From positions 2,608,207-2,672,206 of the forward strand of contig CAMGYJ010000006.1 in the NCBI GenBank assembly GCA_946122785.1: a stretch of 64,000 nucleotides of DNA, read 5' to 3'. The notes below the pieces were generated by a model. It was not told the origin of the DNA and made no database searches. It worked only from the letters and a program-made list of their open reading frames with translations. The position numbers and the translations under genes are program-made. This document shows positions 1 through 10,842 of this stretch, piece by piece (position 1 is the stretch's first letter; each line of letters starts with the position of its first letter). This DNA is from Linum tenue (lineage: Eukaryota > Streptophyta > Magnoliopsida > Malpighiales > Linaceae).

Positions 1-27
1 GAGAAGAGAGGAGAATCATGGAAGAGC

Positions 28-1113
28 TTGTTGCTGTCTCGGGGGGGGGGGGGCAAGGAGACTCTGCTCAAGTCAGTCATTCAAGCAATCCCCACCTTCA
101 TTATGAGTGTCTTCCTACCACCATTGTGCCTGACTATGAAGATGGACTCTTTGCTGCGTAATTTCTTGGTCTGGGAAGATGCAAAAAAGGGCCTCCATTG
201 GTGTAAGGGCCAAATCCTTTGCGATCCAAAAGCAGATGGTGGCCTGGGATTTCGCAATTTCCATATCTTCAATTTAGCTCTTATTGCTAAGCAAGGATGG
301 AGGTTGTTGAATGAGCCAGAATCCTTGTGGGCACGTCTTCTTCGAGGATTGTATTTCAACAATGGGGATTTTCGCTCAGCAAGGAAAGGGAGCTCTCCGT
401 CATGGATTTGGGCAAGTCTTTGTGATGCACATCAAGCCCTCGACATCGGCTTAATTCAGGTTATTGGAGATGGAGATGGAACTTGGATTAACAGGGATCC
501 CTGGATTCCAAATATGGATGGCCACTGCCTTTCTACTGTTGTTGACCCTTCTCTCAGAGTCAGTGATTGGATTAATGTTGAGGAACGAGGATGGAACCTT
601 GACTTAATCCAACAACAGTGCTCTCCACAGGAAGTTGATGCTATTTCTCGAGTTCCTTTTGGCCCTCTCAATACGAATGATAAATGGGCATGGCGGCTTA
701 CTCCCAATGGTGCCTTCTCAATGAGAACATCATATCATGGCCTTCGTGCACATTTGCGAGAGGCCGACCCAGCTTTAGTGGACCTCAATATACCGACAAG
801 TGATGAGGTGTGGAAGTGGCTCTGGGCGATCAATTTACCCCCAAATATCCGCTTTTTCCTTTGGAGATGCATTCGAGGAGCGCTTGCTACCAAAGAGAAG
901 CTGCATAACCGGAGACGCTCCCCAGGTAAGAAATGCCAAATCTGCGGAACTCAGGTTGAATCGGCTATCCATTTCCTCTTTGTTTGCCCTCCTCCCAACT
1001 TGGCTAATTGGATCTGTGGCATGCGAGAAGAACCGGATCTTGCGATCACAAGGAGAAAGGTTTTGTCTTTGGAATATTTGGAAGGCCTGAAATGGCTTCA
1101 TCTTTCGAAATGA
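28..1113 (+). pseudogene. LINE reverse transcriptase C-terminal part with zf-RVT
   Basis: The translation has the hallmarks of the plant LINE RT tail: a KSVIQAIPTFIMSVF-type segment, GGLGFRNFHIFNLALIAKQGWRL, and later a zf-RVT region with WKWLWAINLPPNIRFFLWR followed by paired cysteines (CQICGT, then HFLFVC). The protein would be reverse transcriptase/endonuclease for target-primed reverse transcription. The frame is lost near 1010-1040: the expected LWNIWKA segment continues in the next frame, where TGA at 1088-1090 replaces an expected Arg codon. The start of the open frame has no meaning because the gene begins outside the window. Confidence 0.85.
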
Positions 1114-1690
1114 GACAGCGTCCCCGGTGTCCTCCTCCTTTCAAGCTTTTCGAGATGCAGCTGAGCCTCAGACGATGGTCACTTCCTCGTCTCTCGTTTC
1201 ACAGCCCAGGGACGATCATCAACAACCGTGTCCACCGCCAACAACACTCACGAGAAGGATTTATTGTGATGGTTCTTTCGATCCTATTTCAAGAGAGGCG
1301 GCTTATGGGGTGGTTATTACTAACCCACATGGACAGTTTGTGGATGGTAAGGCTGGACGGATTGTTTGTTCATCCCCTATAGAGACTGAAGCCTATGCTT
1401 TGTTGGAAGCATGTAAGTTGGCGATGAGAGAGCAGGTCCCATCAACTATTTTTTCAGATTGTAAAGCTCTAGTGGATGCTCTGAAGAACCACTCAGATTT
1501 GTGGCCCTGGAATTGCTACGCCATCCTCTCCTCCATTCAACGAATTATCCAGGTGTCCAATTGGATCAACATTGCTTTCACTTGCCGACGGAACAACAAA
1601 GAAGCAGACTGGATTGCACGAGATGCTAGATTAAACACCCTCCACCAGGACTGGTTTGTTGTTCTTAATATTATCTCTGCTATCCTGTAA
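1091..1690 (+). pseudogene. LINE RNase H domain
   Basis: This frame continues the LINE polyprotein after the TGA at 1088-1090. It encodes a plant LINE-type RNase H (RVT_3 family) with the acidic residues in order: YCDGSF, ETEAYALLEAC, SDCKALVDAL and NKEADWIARDA. The domain would remove the RNA strand during reverse transcription. The conserved core has no further stop, so the domain was probably intact until the single nonsense change and the upstream frameshift. It ends at TAA 1688-1690, just before the 3' tail. Confidence 0.85.
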
Positions 1691-1740
1691 TTGTACCAAC
1701 CTCTAAGGGAATGAATGAATGAATGTTTTCTTCAAAAAAG

Positions 1741-2131
1741 AAAGACTGAGAGAGAGAGACAGCCTACGTGGGCCCACGCAGTCAGGCGTCGCGGTTTTAC
1801 TTTTACCCGGACCCGGGAAAATTTTCAGGAGTCGGGAACGGTGGTTACTTTCCTACATTCTGTTTCGATCCTTGCTCGTCTCTCTCACCGTCGCTGATCT
1901 AAGCATCACAGTCACTTGCTTTCGGGATCGAGGGAAGGTGACTCTCCACCGAGAACGATTTTCGCTGCCTTTTCTTTCCCGCCCTTCCTTCCACCGTCGC
2001 CATTCGTTTATTCGTTTCTCTCCTACTTTCGTCTTCGTTTCGGAGTTCCGACTGATGTTGGCTATGTTTTATTAGTAAGCTGTTGAAGTTTGTATAGTGC
2101 AATCCTCTGCAGGTGAAGGCAAGATTCGAAG
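1741..2131 (+). other. RFC3 upstream and 5' leader region
   Basis: This stretch lies between the LINE tail and the RFC3 start codon. It is rich in pyrimidine runs such as CGCTGCCTTTTCTTTCCCGC, typical of plant 5' leaders. The open frames seen here have no recognisable product. I see no clear TATA box, and the LINE insertion may have displaced the original promoter. Confidence 0.4.
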
Positions 2132-4340
2132 ATGTTGTGGGTGGACAAGTACAGACCCAAAACCCTAGCCAAAGTGATCGTTCATGAAGACATCGCCCAA
2201 AACCTCAATAAACTAGTACTCGTTCACTACTCTTGACGGTTCATTGAACTCTTTTTCTTTTGTCCCTTGTTCGTATTGTTATTCTGACTTCTTACCCTCG
2301 AATTGCTTTTCAGGTAGCCGAGCAGGATTGCCCTCATTTGCTCTTCTATGGCCCTTCTGTGTTTGGGAAGAAAACTCTAATCATGGGTTTGCTCCGTCAA
2401 ATATATGGCCCTGGTGTTGAAAAGGTGAAACAGTTTACTATATCTTGTTTCCCTTATTGGGGTTGAAATCATTGCATGTGCTCAGTAGGAGAACGAAGCA
2501 GTACAGTTCCTTTCCTAATCTGCTAATGGCTGGATATTTTTTAGGTGTAGGTGGAGAATAGGACATGGAAAGTCGATGTAAGTATAAATCGTTTATTTAT
2601 CTAAACATTATGCTCTCCCCGTGCACTTGTATTTTGGCTTAGTTTTCGTGATGGCGATTGTACTGGTTTTGCTCATTATACTTGGATTGAACAACTAAAA
2701 CATAACTTTGCTGTTGAAAATGTTAGATGTGACCACAGTAGGCTATCGCGAAAATGGTCATTCCATTTCTCTCTGCCCACAGATGCACCCTTTAGCCTTT
2801 TGAGGTTTTCATTTCTTTCTCTGATTTTTCACCAATGTGTGTTTATTACCTTTTGGTTGTCAATCCATGGTGTTTCAGGCTGGCAATAGAGCAATTGATC
2901 TCGAGTTGACTACATTATCAACTGCAAACCACGTGGAATTATGTCCTAGTGATGCGGGCTTCCAGGATAGATATATTGTGCAGGATGTTATCAAAGAGAT
3001 GGCCCGGAATAGGGCAATTGACTCGAAAGGAAAGAAAACATTCAAGGGTAATTGATTCTTCCTGTCTCATGTGATTTGTGCATACCTTCTGTTTTGTTCT
3101 TTTTGGTACTGCTTTTTTGTTACTTTTACTACTTATAGACGTAGTCTTTTTGTGTAATTGAAGTGGCAAGTATAGAAGTGAGAGAGAGAGGCATATACAA
3201 CATACCGGATTTGGTTTCCTCATGTTGTTTAACAAAATCGTTCATATATATCTGAATTAGTGATCATTAGACTAGGGAGCATGTAGCTAATAATAGCAAA
3301 ATGGAGTTGCTGGATCTCTGTTTGTGCTGAGGTATGTTTTTTTGTTTTCCATCAGTGGTAGTGCTTAATGAGGTTGACAAGCTTTCAAGAGAGGCTCAAC
3401 ATTCTCTACGAAGAACTATGGAGAAATATAGCACTTCCTGCCGGCTAATTCTCTGCTGTAACAGTTCTTCGAAGGTTACTGAAGCTATTCGTTCCCGTTG
3501 TCTGAATGTTCGAATAAATGCTCCTGCACAGGAACAGGTTGGAAATTTTCTTTTTCTTCAATGGTGTTAAACTGAACTGTCTATTCCTTGGCTTCTTTTT
3601 GCCTTAGTATTTTGCCTTCTGTGGAATTTATTATAACAGATAGTTAGGGTCTTGGACTTTATCGGGAAGAAAGAAGGGCTGGAAGTTCCACCTGGATTTA
3701 CTGCTCATATTGCTGAAAAATCAAATCGAAGTTTAAGGAGAGCCATACTCTCATTCGAGACTTGTCGGGTTCAACAGTTAAGCTCTAGTTCTCTAAACTA
3801 TGTGTACTTTCATTCATTTAAATCTGTTCTTTTGTATGTTAATATTTCTACCCCTCTTATGATCTAGGTACCCTTTCAAAAATTATCAAGAAATCTCTCC
3901 ATTGGAGTGGGAAGAGTATGTTTCCACCTTATCCTCCGACATAATGAAGGAGCAGAGTCCTAAAAGGTATGACAGAGAAAACGAACATTATGTCCATAGC
4001 TTTCAAAGTTGTGGCTTCTCTTTCCTCTAGATTCTAATCATACAACCTCTTGAATTTGATAGATTGTTTGAGGTTCGAGGAAAGTTGTATGAGCTACTAG
4101 TCAACTGTATTCCTCCTGAGATTTTGTTGAAGGTAGAGAAGTTTCCCCATATAATCTTTCCGTTCTCATTATTCTGAGTCCATCTAATGAATGATGTCAT
4201 TTTTGTTCTGAACAAAGACTTCTATATGAGTTACTGAAGAAACTGGATGATGATTTGATGCATGAGGTCTGTCATTGGGCTGCATATTATGTAAGTTCAT
4301 AGAATGCGATTGGGTCAGAAAGCCATATTTCACCTTGAAG
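2132..4340 (+). pseudogene. RFC3: Replication factor C subunit 3, exons 1-10, damaged
   Basis: RFC3 is a small subunit of the clamp loader that places PCNA on DNA. Exons can be read at 2132-2215, 2314-2424, 2545-2577, 2879-3047, 3356-3537, 3640-3776, 3868-3966, 4063-4132, 4216-4290 and about 4298-4340. The translation begins MLWVDKYRPKTLAKVIVHED and contains EQDCPHLLFYGPS, VVVLNEVDKLSREAQHSLRR and LCCNSSSKVTEAIRSRC. Introns are kept, so it is not a retrocopy. Lesions: the Walker A motif reads GPSVFGKKT where GPSGSGKKT is usual; TAG at 2548-2550 in exon 3 replaces Lys; the acceptor before exon 9 is AA instead of AG; the intron between exons 9 and 10 has shrunk to a frameshifting remnant. The last exon is about 29 kb away. 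The exon 3 stop could be skipped by using its own TAG as acceptor, which keeps the frame and loses two residues. Most likely a pseudogene. Confidence 0.88.
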
Positions 4341-4499
4341 GTAATTTCAGATCATACATTCTAGACTCTACTATACTTATAATACGCGGAAGGGGAAAAC
4401 AGCTTCCCCATTTCAAATTTGCTGCCTCCGGAGCGTTTCTCGGAGGGTTATTTTCGGATACGGGAAATATACATCGGCTCATATTGGGACGGTGAACGG

Positions 4500-4840
4500 G
4501 CCTGCGATTTTTTTTTGGTGAGTCGGAGCAGCGCTGTCCCCGGTCAGTGTCTTCACCGCCGAAATCAGTAAGCGCGCTCTCTCCGTCTAGCTTCTTCACC
4601 GCCGAAATCAGAACCCAAGGAATTGGTGATGCAGTCCCACAACCGTCACTCCCGCAGCGATTGTCCTTCCTCACAAGAATAGGATATCGCCATCTCGACT
4701 TCTCTCTCCCACATCTCCAGTTGGATCCATTTCTTTGGTGTTGTTCTCCCTCTCAACTCGAGAACTTCGCTATATCCATCTTCCTTCCGTTCGATCAATA
4801 ACCTGCTAGAGCAACAGCCAATCCGTCAGCGCCGGCCTGT
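4500..4840 (+). other. 5' leader-like sequence upstream of SAR1 fragment
   Basis: Pyrimidine-rich DNA leads into a SAR1-like start codon at 4841. An 18-bp sequence, CTTCACCGCCGAAATCAG, occurs twice in direct orientation (4551-4568 and 4594-4611), a 43-bp period. This looks like the untranslated leader of the SAR1 gene carried along with its first exon. Confidence 0.4.
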
Positions 4841-4884
4841 ATGTTTCTATTCGACTGGTTCTATGGAATTCTGGCATCTCATGG
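4841..4884 (+). pseudogene. SAR1: SAR1-like small GTPase, first coding exon only
   Basis: ATG at 4841 opens MFLFDWFYGILASHG, which matches the conserved N-terminal amphipathic segment of plant SAR1 (usually MFLFDWFYGVLASLG). SAR1 is the GTPase that starts COPII coat assembly at the ER, and this segment inserts into the membrane. After GG at 4883-4884 comes GT (4885), where the SAR1 first-exon donor is expected. I could not find the next exon (P-loop GLDNAGKTT) downstream, so this is a promoter-plus-exon-1 fragment. A Leu to His change is visible near the end. Confidence 0.6.
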
Positions 4885-7492
4885 GTTCTTCCATCTTCCT
4901 TCCTTCACATGTTGAAAGACGAGGTTTGCTTCTTTCTTCCCTTTGATTTCAGGTTTTTATTTTCTAGGTCCAATCGATTCAAAGGAATCTAGATTTAATA
5001 TATGGTGGCCTTTTGGCGGGGGATCTGTTTGCTTATCGCTCGGTGCGTATCACAGAGACTATCGGAAACCATCAGCTGTTCTTTGATGGTTTGTTCTATC
5101 TCTTTCTTCCTCACAATGTTGTGTTTGATTCCTTTTTAGGCGGAGATAACACCGACGAGGTGCAGAAGTCGGATTCAGCAAAAAACAATTAAGACTAGGT
5201 GATTGAGTGTGAATGAAAATCTTAAAGTGCTGATTGTTTTGGGGTTTCATAAGTAGATAGTATGAGGATGAGGTTGATGGAAGACGAGTTCGTTGAATCC
5301 AGTCTGAGGTTGATATGCTGTGATCCAAATCTCTGGTGGGCATGCACAGAAAATTGCCCATTAAGAAATTTGGTGTTCCAGTTACACGGCCAACCTCTGA
5401 CTTTTGTTGATTCTTCTCTCTCTGGTCAATTATTTCTTTCATGTTTCTTTGTTGGGTTTGTTCCCTTTTCTTCAATCAAAAGGGTCTGCTTTGTCTCTTT
5501 CCCAGGGAAATAACTTCAATGGCAATGGCGGTACTAGGCAACAGAGTACCTGGAAAAGTGGTGTGCTGACACCAACACTCTGTAGATTGCAGCAAGGAAA
5601 AATAGATTTGCAGAGCTCAAGGACAATTATGGGGCACTAGAGCTTGCCCTGGAAATCAATACGAGTTCGAATCAGAAAATGTTGCCAGCTGCATGTTCTA
5701 TTTGCTCTATAGACTATATACTCAAGGATCCTTACAGAAATATTGATGATGGTTTGTTCAACTTGGATTCTCTCTTCTTTGGATGCCTCTTTTTTTTGTA
5801 TAAGATGATCTCATTATAATAATTGGATAAGATGATCTCATTATAATAATTGGATAGTGAATGAGATACAAAAGCAACAACACAAGGCAAAACATACCTC
5901 TTTATTTGCTTTGTTAAAGTTCTTAGTCTTGCTGTGACTCTCATTGATGCATTCCTTATTGTCCATTCGTTTGTGGGGAAGAAACTCTAGCGGATTGGAG
6001 TTTATGTTATGTTGAACCGAACTGTAACCTTAAGTAGTAGATATATGTTATGTTTCATTTCTCACCTCACCATTTTTCAGTGAATTTAAATACTACATAA
6101 TGAATGCAGGTTCTTTCCTCAGAATTCCGTTCCGGGTTCTTCCATCAGAAGTCCTTCAATACATCCCTCTTTACTACTTTTTTCTTTGAGGTAATAGTTG
6201 TTTCTGTAACCCTATTATGATGCCTTTGACAGCCCACAGAACATCAATGCCTCCAACATTTAGAATTTGTGTGATATAATGATCCATGTATTTGTGGTGG
6301 CTTCACAGGTTCCCATAAATACTTTTTCAGTAGTATGTTGCTCCCCAAGACCCCAACTGAAGTGGTTTCATACAAATAATCTGGTGCAATGCACTTTTAT
6401 TTATGTACAAACACAACAATGTGTTATCCTAAAGAACTCAGAAAGTTTCCTGTAAGTGCTAACCACTTTACATTTGTGGTATGTTCCTTTTATGTTCTCC
6501 ACTCACTATTTAGATTGAACTGAGTTTTCTCTAGAAAAGCAGTGCTAATGTTTGTGTACATTAGACCTTTTTATTAAACATGATGAACTGTGTTTCATTT
6601 TTCTCGAGGGTTACTCTGCTACGATTGTTGGTTTTAGACTGGTGATTTTTGGCTGAGAATATCGGAGTAGGAATTTGCTTAATGACATACATACACTTGA
6701 TTTGAAACTCTGATTTGGGAATCAATGGAAACCATGTAAGCAATTTTTATTCTCTTAAAAATTTTGGTTGTCCTAAATTATGAATTAAACTCTTATGCTC
6801 TGCCTTCACATGAAGTTTTGGTTTTTAACAATTCCTTTGAACTCTTAGTTTTGGGACTGATTTTGCCTTTTTTGTAACAATTTATGGTTAGTTACTCTAG
6901 CTTTTATGCTTTCTTACAGAATTTTTGTTGTAATGCTTTTTTCTTCTTCATGGAATTAATGCTAAGCTGTAATTGTACAAAGGGGTTAGTTACCCTATAG
7001 CTTGCTGAACTGTTTCATTTGCTGTAATTGTTGTTGGGGATTTAGGGTGTCATTTGTTGTAATTGATCTTCTCCATTTGCTAAGCTGTGATTTAACAATA
7101 AGGGGTTAATTACCATGTACATAAACGTTTGGTTCATACTGGACATATGCAGGTCACTCTTGAAGTCCCCCTTTATTCTTCAATAAGGGGCTGGTAGGAT
7201 AGACCAGGCTCTTATTATTATGGTTATAATGATTCCTTACTAAATAGCACTGTTTAAAAAAAAAATTCCAAAAATAGCAACCAAGCATACCAAGGTGTAG
7301 ATAATCACTCCATGTTCAATACAAGCCATTAAACTTGAATTTCCATTGAGCCAATTGAGAGAAACTTGCCTCCAAAATTGGCTACTTGAACACGGAAAAT
7401 GACACTGACAGAAATGAATGTTCTTCAGGCAGCTTGAGCTTGCTTCTTCGTCAAGTAATTCCAACTTGCAGAGTGGCCTATTTGGGATCATA
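4885..7492. other. AT-rich intergenic or intronic DNA, no gene recognised
   Basis: About 2.6 kb of T-rich DNA with no coding pattern that I recognise on either strand. Apart from a 27-bp tandem repeat, nothing here resembles a known element. It ends where homology to the Athila 3' region begins, at about 7493. Confidence 0.5.
5800..5853. repeat. Two-copy 27-bp tandem repeat
   Basis: Two perfect head-to-tail copies (5800-5826 and 5827-5853) of an AT-rich unit beginning ATAAGATGATCTCATTATAA. Confidence 0.9.
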
Positions 7493-8001
7493 TCACACAT
7501 TACTAAAGAGACTGTCAATTCAAAGCATATTGAGCAGGCAATTGCAAGGAACACGTACTTGGAGCCCTCAAATTTAAAAATTTGGATAGTGGACTATGCT
7601 CGAAGCACACAAACAGATCTAATGCAGTCAAATGAGAACACCCCCCACACTTAAGTTCGACATTGCCCTCAATGGAGAAGAGGGAAAGATAAGGGGAACG
7701 ATGTTACCGGTGTGTACGGACTACATGAGACTGGAAGGGGACCAGTCGGGGCGAAGCTGACTGGAGAGAGAACTAGTCAGGTACATAGGCACAGCTAAAG
7801 AGAACAGAAGAACTCCAACACAATACGTTAGGTCCAATGGTCAGCCCAATATTACATCATCCAAAACGAAAGAAAACAAACCAAAGCAAAAGCTATTGGC
7901 AATCCGAACCAAAACAAAAGAAATAAATGAAAACCGTGGTGGGGTTGCCTCCTCACAAGCGCTTCTTTACCGTCTTATAGCTGGACGTCCATGGTGGATA
8001 C

Positions 8002-9219
8002 TCAAAGGGGTGCAGGAACAGGTGCCTCCAAGAGCGGATCGACATCGCCCTTGAGGTACAACTTCAGGTGGGGACCGTGCACCCGACGGGTGCAACCACT
8101 AGCATTGGTCAGCTCGACCGGGCCATCCGGCAAGATGCAAGCAAGCGAGTACTCCGATGGCCACGGTGGCCGTGGTGCAAAAGGTGGGACCAGCTCATAG
8201 TGGTCTCCACCTTTCTTCCGAGCAGGCTTAGCCCCCTGCGGCTTCGGCCGCCACTCCTCCTTGATCTTTTTGTTCGGAGGCGAGGCTGGATGGAGTGGTG
8301 GCGAAGGGGTGGGAGGAGGGTCCTGCAAAATGGGAGAAGCAGAAGGATACACGACAGGCTCGTGTACCTGGTCAGAAATAGCATGCACAGGTGTGACAGC
8401 AATCATAGCACAGTGATCGAATTCAGTCACAAAAAAAGTAGCTTGTTCATTCCCAGCACGCAAGATCAGTTTACCATCATGCACATCAATAAGTGCCTTG
8501 GCGGTGACAAGAAATGGTCTACCCAGAATCAAAGGCACATCTACATCCTCATTTATATCCAGAATAACAAAATCAACAGGATATGTGAATGCACCTACAT
8601 TAACAAGCAGATCCTCTATGATACCCCTAGGATGCACCACAGAACGATCAGCTAGCTGAATGCTCATCTTAGTAGGGTTAAGTTCACCTAGGTCTAGCTT
8701 TTTAAACAACTTATATGACATAACATTTATGCTAGCGCCTAGGTCTGCCAAGGACTTGCCTACATGCATGCTGCCAATAGTAAGAGGGATAGTAAAACTC
8801 CCTGGGTCCTTGCGCTTTTCGGGCAGCTTCTTCTGCAGGATAGCAGAACACTCCTCGCTCAGCAGCACTGTCGAGAGATCTCCAAGTTTCTTCTTGTTGG
8901 TGAGGAGATCTTTCATGAACTTTGCATACTTGGGCATCTTCGACAGTGCCTCCACAAACAGTATGCTGATGTTGAGCTGCTTCAACATTGCCATAAACTT
9001 GGCAAACTCAGTCTCCAGCTTGTCTTTGTGTAGGCGAGTGGGGAAGGAAAGCTGGGGCACATGCTCCTTAACCACTGGTTGTGGCTTGGGAGCATGGGGC
9101 TTCCTTCTCCACCCGCATTTCTGCATCGTCGGCTGGAAGTGCTGAAACAGGTGCTTCCTCCTGCCTGGCCGGGGCAGGATCAGCGGATATGATCTTGCTG
9201 CTTCTGGTAAAAATGGCAT
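8002..9219 (-). pseudogene. Athila protease fused directly to an integrase-like C-terminal tail
   Basis: The frame carries an Athila-type Gag/Pro linker (FAKFMAMLKQLNISILFVEAL, MPKYAKFMKDLL), then a retropepsin with active site SLADLGASINVMSYKLFKKL and the flap/second-strand segment VDFVILDINEDVDVPLILGRPF. It then runs through a proline-rich stretch straight into DGPVELTNASGCTRRVHGPHLKLYLKG, which resembles the end of plant Ty3/gypsy integrase ORFs. RT, RNase H and the integrase core are absent with the frame kept. It would process Gag but could not copy DNA by itself. The upstream Gag part lies in another frame. Confidence 0.8.
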
Positions 9220-9451
9220 CCAGCTGCTGGTGCGGCTCCCGTGGATTGGAGATGGTGGTGGCAGGTAGAGTCCCCCGGGCCCGGGTAGTAATTTGGGGGG
9301 CTATGGCACCAACCTGGTTCTGTAAATCTTGCAAAATGGCACCCTGGTTCCTCTGTCCTGCCTCCAGTGAGGCTATGTTCTGGTCCACCCTTGTGAAATT
9401 CGTCTGACTGGTGGTCATGAATGCCGCCAAAATGTTCTTCAGCTCAGTCAT
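9068..9451 (-). pseudogene. Athila Gag C-terminal segment, frameshifted
   Basis: This frame encodes the Gag C-terminal helix-rich region typical of Athila (NQGAILQDLQNQVGAIA, then TRARGTLPATTISNPRE). It lies between the main gag frame and the protease frame. Gag-pro is therefore spread over three frames, with breaks near 9450-9530 and 9200-9250. These may be decay; programmed frameshifting at both sites is unlikely. Confidence 0.7.
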
Positions 9452-9455
9452 CTGA

Positions 9456-10694
9456 TTATCGGGAGCTGGAGCTGCTGCTGGCTCGGCATACTGACGCTGG
9501 GGCTGCTGGAATGGCTACCCTACCTAGGCTGGTAGGGCTGCTGCTGAAGTCCACCTGCTCTTGGGGAGTAGAAGACTCCCGCATAGCCTGGCAGTCCTCC
9601 ACCAAATGATTCGGGCTCTCACACCACTGACATTGAGCTACTGGAGGTGTAGCCAAACCTCGGCCCGGAATAAGACTGTTGGGCTGCTTCAATGTCTGCA
9701 CCAACTCAGCCACCTGCTGCTCGAGACCGGACCTAGCCTCCACGACGTGAACACCACGGTCCCGGGGATTTCTGCCTCTGCTGCTCTGCCCCCAGGAATG
9801 ATCTCTGGCAGCCAAGGTACTAATCATCTGGTTCAACTTGGGTGGAGTCTTAGTGAGAATATCCCCTCCTGGGCATAGAGACTCAATCACCCTCTGGCTG
9901 TCCGGGGAGAGAGCACTGTAGAAGTTCCCCACTGTGAATGCATCACTGAAGCCATGATGGGGACACTGCCAGAAATATCCCATGTACCGCTCCCATGCAT
10001 TACGAAGTGACTCGTCTGGCTCTTGGCGGAAGTGAGTGATCTCCCGCTGAATCTCTGTGGTCTTCGATGCTGGATAGTACATGTGCACGAACTTGTCTGC
10101 CAGATCTTCCCAAGAAGTGATGGACAATGGGGGCTGGGTCTCCAACCACCTCTTAGCATTCCCCGCCAGAGAATGGGGGAAGAGGTGAAGGCAGATTGCG
10201 TCATCAGGGACACCGTTTAGCTTGAACCCGTTCGTCAGCTGCAGAAACTGGGAAAGATGCACCCTTGCCTCCTCATCCTTCAAGCCATGGAACTGGATAG
10301 AGGATGTAATGAGTTGAATCCAGCATGGCTTGATCTCGAAGTTTTTTGCTGGAATGGGCGGATAGAGGATGACCGGGCGGATGTCAGCAATCCGTGGAGT
10401 GTAGTAGTACTCCAAGGTGGGACCCGGTGGTGGTGGATGATGATGAACCCCATCTGCCTGGGGTATGGGGTTGTTCCCCAAGATCTGATTCACCGGGGGA
10501 ACCTGGAGAGGATTCCCCGGGGGTGGGTTGTGTTCGCCTTCCATCTCGTACTCGTCCTCGAACTCGCTGCTCAAATGGCCGTCTATGCGCTCTTCCGTAG
10601 CCAGTCTAGCTCGCTGTTGTCTCCTAAGTTGGCGGCAGGTGCGTTCAAACTCTGGCACCAACGGCAGTAGACCTCCCGACTGGATACGGGTCAT
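9456..10694 (-). pseudogene. Athila Gag polyprotein
   Basis: A Retrotrans_gag domain (PF03732 type) is visible: FHGLKDEEARVHLSQFLQL, DDAICLHLFPHSLAGNAKRW, then SITSWEDLADKFVHMYYP and FRQEPDESLRNAWERY. A CCHC zinc knuckle follows (CQWCESPNHLVEDC). Gag forms the cytoplasmic particle that packages element RNA. The frame begins 125 bp after the primer site and is open for 412 codons, then shifts. If sibling elements supply pol, this Gag could once have served in trans; the frameshifts at its end argue against present activity. Confidence 0.85.
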
Positions 10695-10818
10695 GCACTA
10701 TCTGCACACAGTCAAGCAATGCAAACCCGTGAAGGCACAAGTGGGAAAGAACAAACAATCAAAGCGAAAATGAAAATGCTAAAGTAACAGAAATCACTTT
10801 TCTTCAACAACCTAGCCG

Positions 10819-10836
10819 TCCCCGGCAACGGCGCCA
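10819..10836 (-). promoter_or_regulatory. Primer binding site, tRNA-Asp
   Basis: On the minus strand TGGCGCCGTTGCCGGGGA lies 6 bp from the LTR end. It is complementary to the 3' end of plant tRNA-Asp(GTC), whose T-arm and acceptor end read TCCCCGGCAACGGCGCCA. Confidence 0.9.
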
Positions 10837-10842
10837 AAAACT

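Larger units (their letters stand above)
1..1740 (+). mobile_element. LINE (plant L1-type) non-LTR retrotransposon, 3' part
   Basis: The window opens inside the reverse transcriptase ORF of a plant L1-type LINE. The order is the C-terminal RT part, a zf-RVT zinc-binding region, an RNase H domain, then a short 3' tail. The tail near 1709-1724 is a run of GAATGAAT-type repeats, not a long poly(A). The 5' part lies outside the window. The element sits just upstream of the RFC3 leader. It is dead: the RT and RNase H parts are in different frames and a stop lies between them. A 13-G run at 41-53 near the start also looks like a lesion. Confidence 0.85.

Noticed and set aside
3538..3867. Frame 3652-3867 as an independent protein
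   Set aside because: It is RFC3 exon 6 read on into the following intron.
7240..7577. Overlapping frames at 7240-7654 as a gene
   Set aside because: They span the breakpoint between unique DNA and the Athila 3' region and share no similarity with a known protein.
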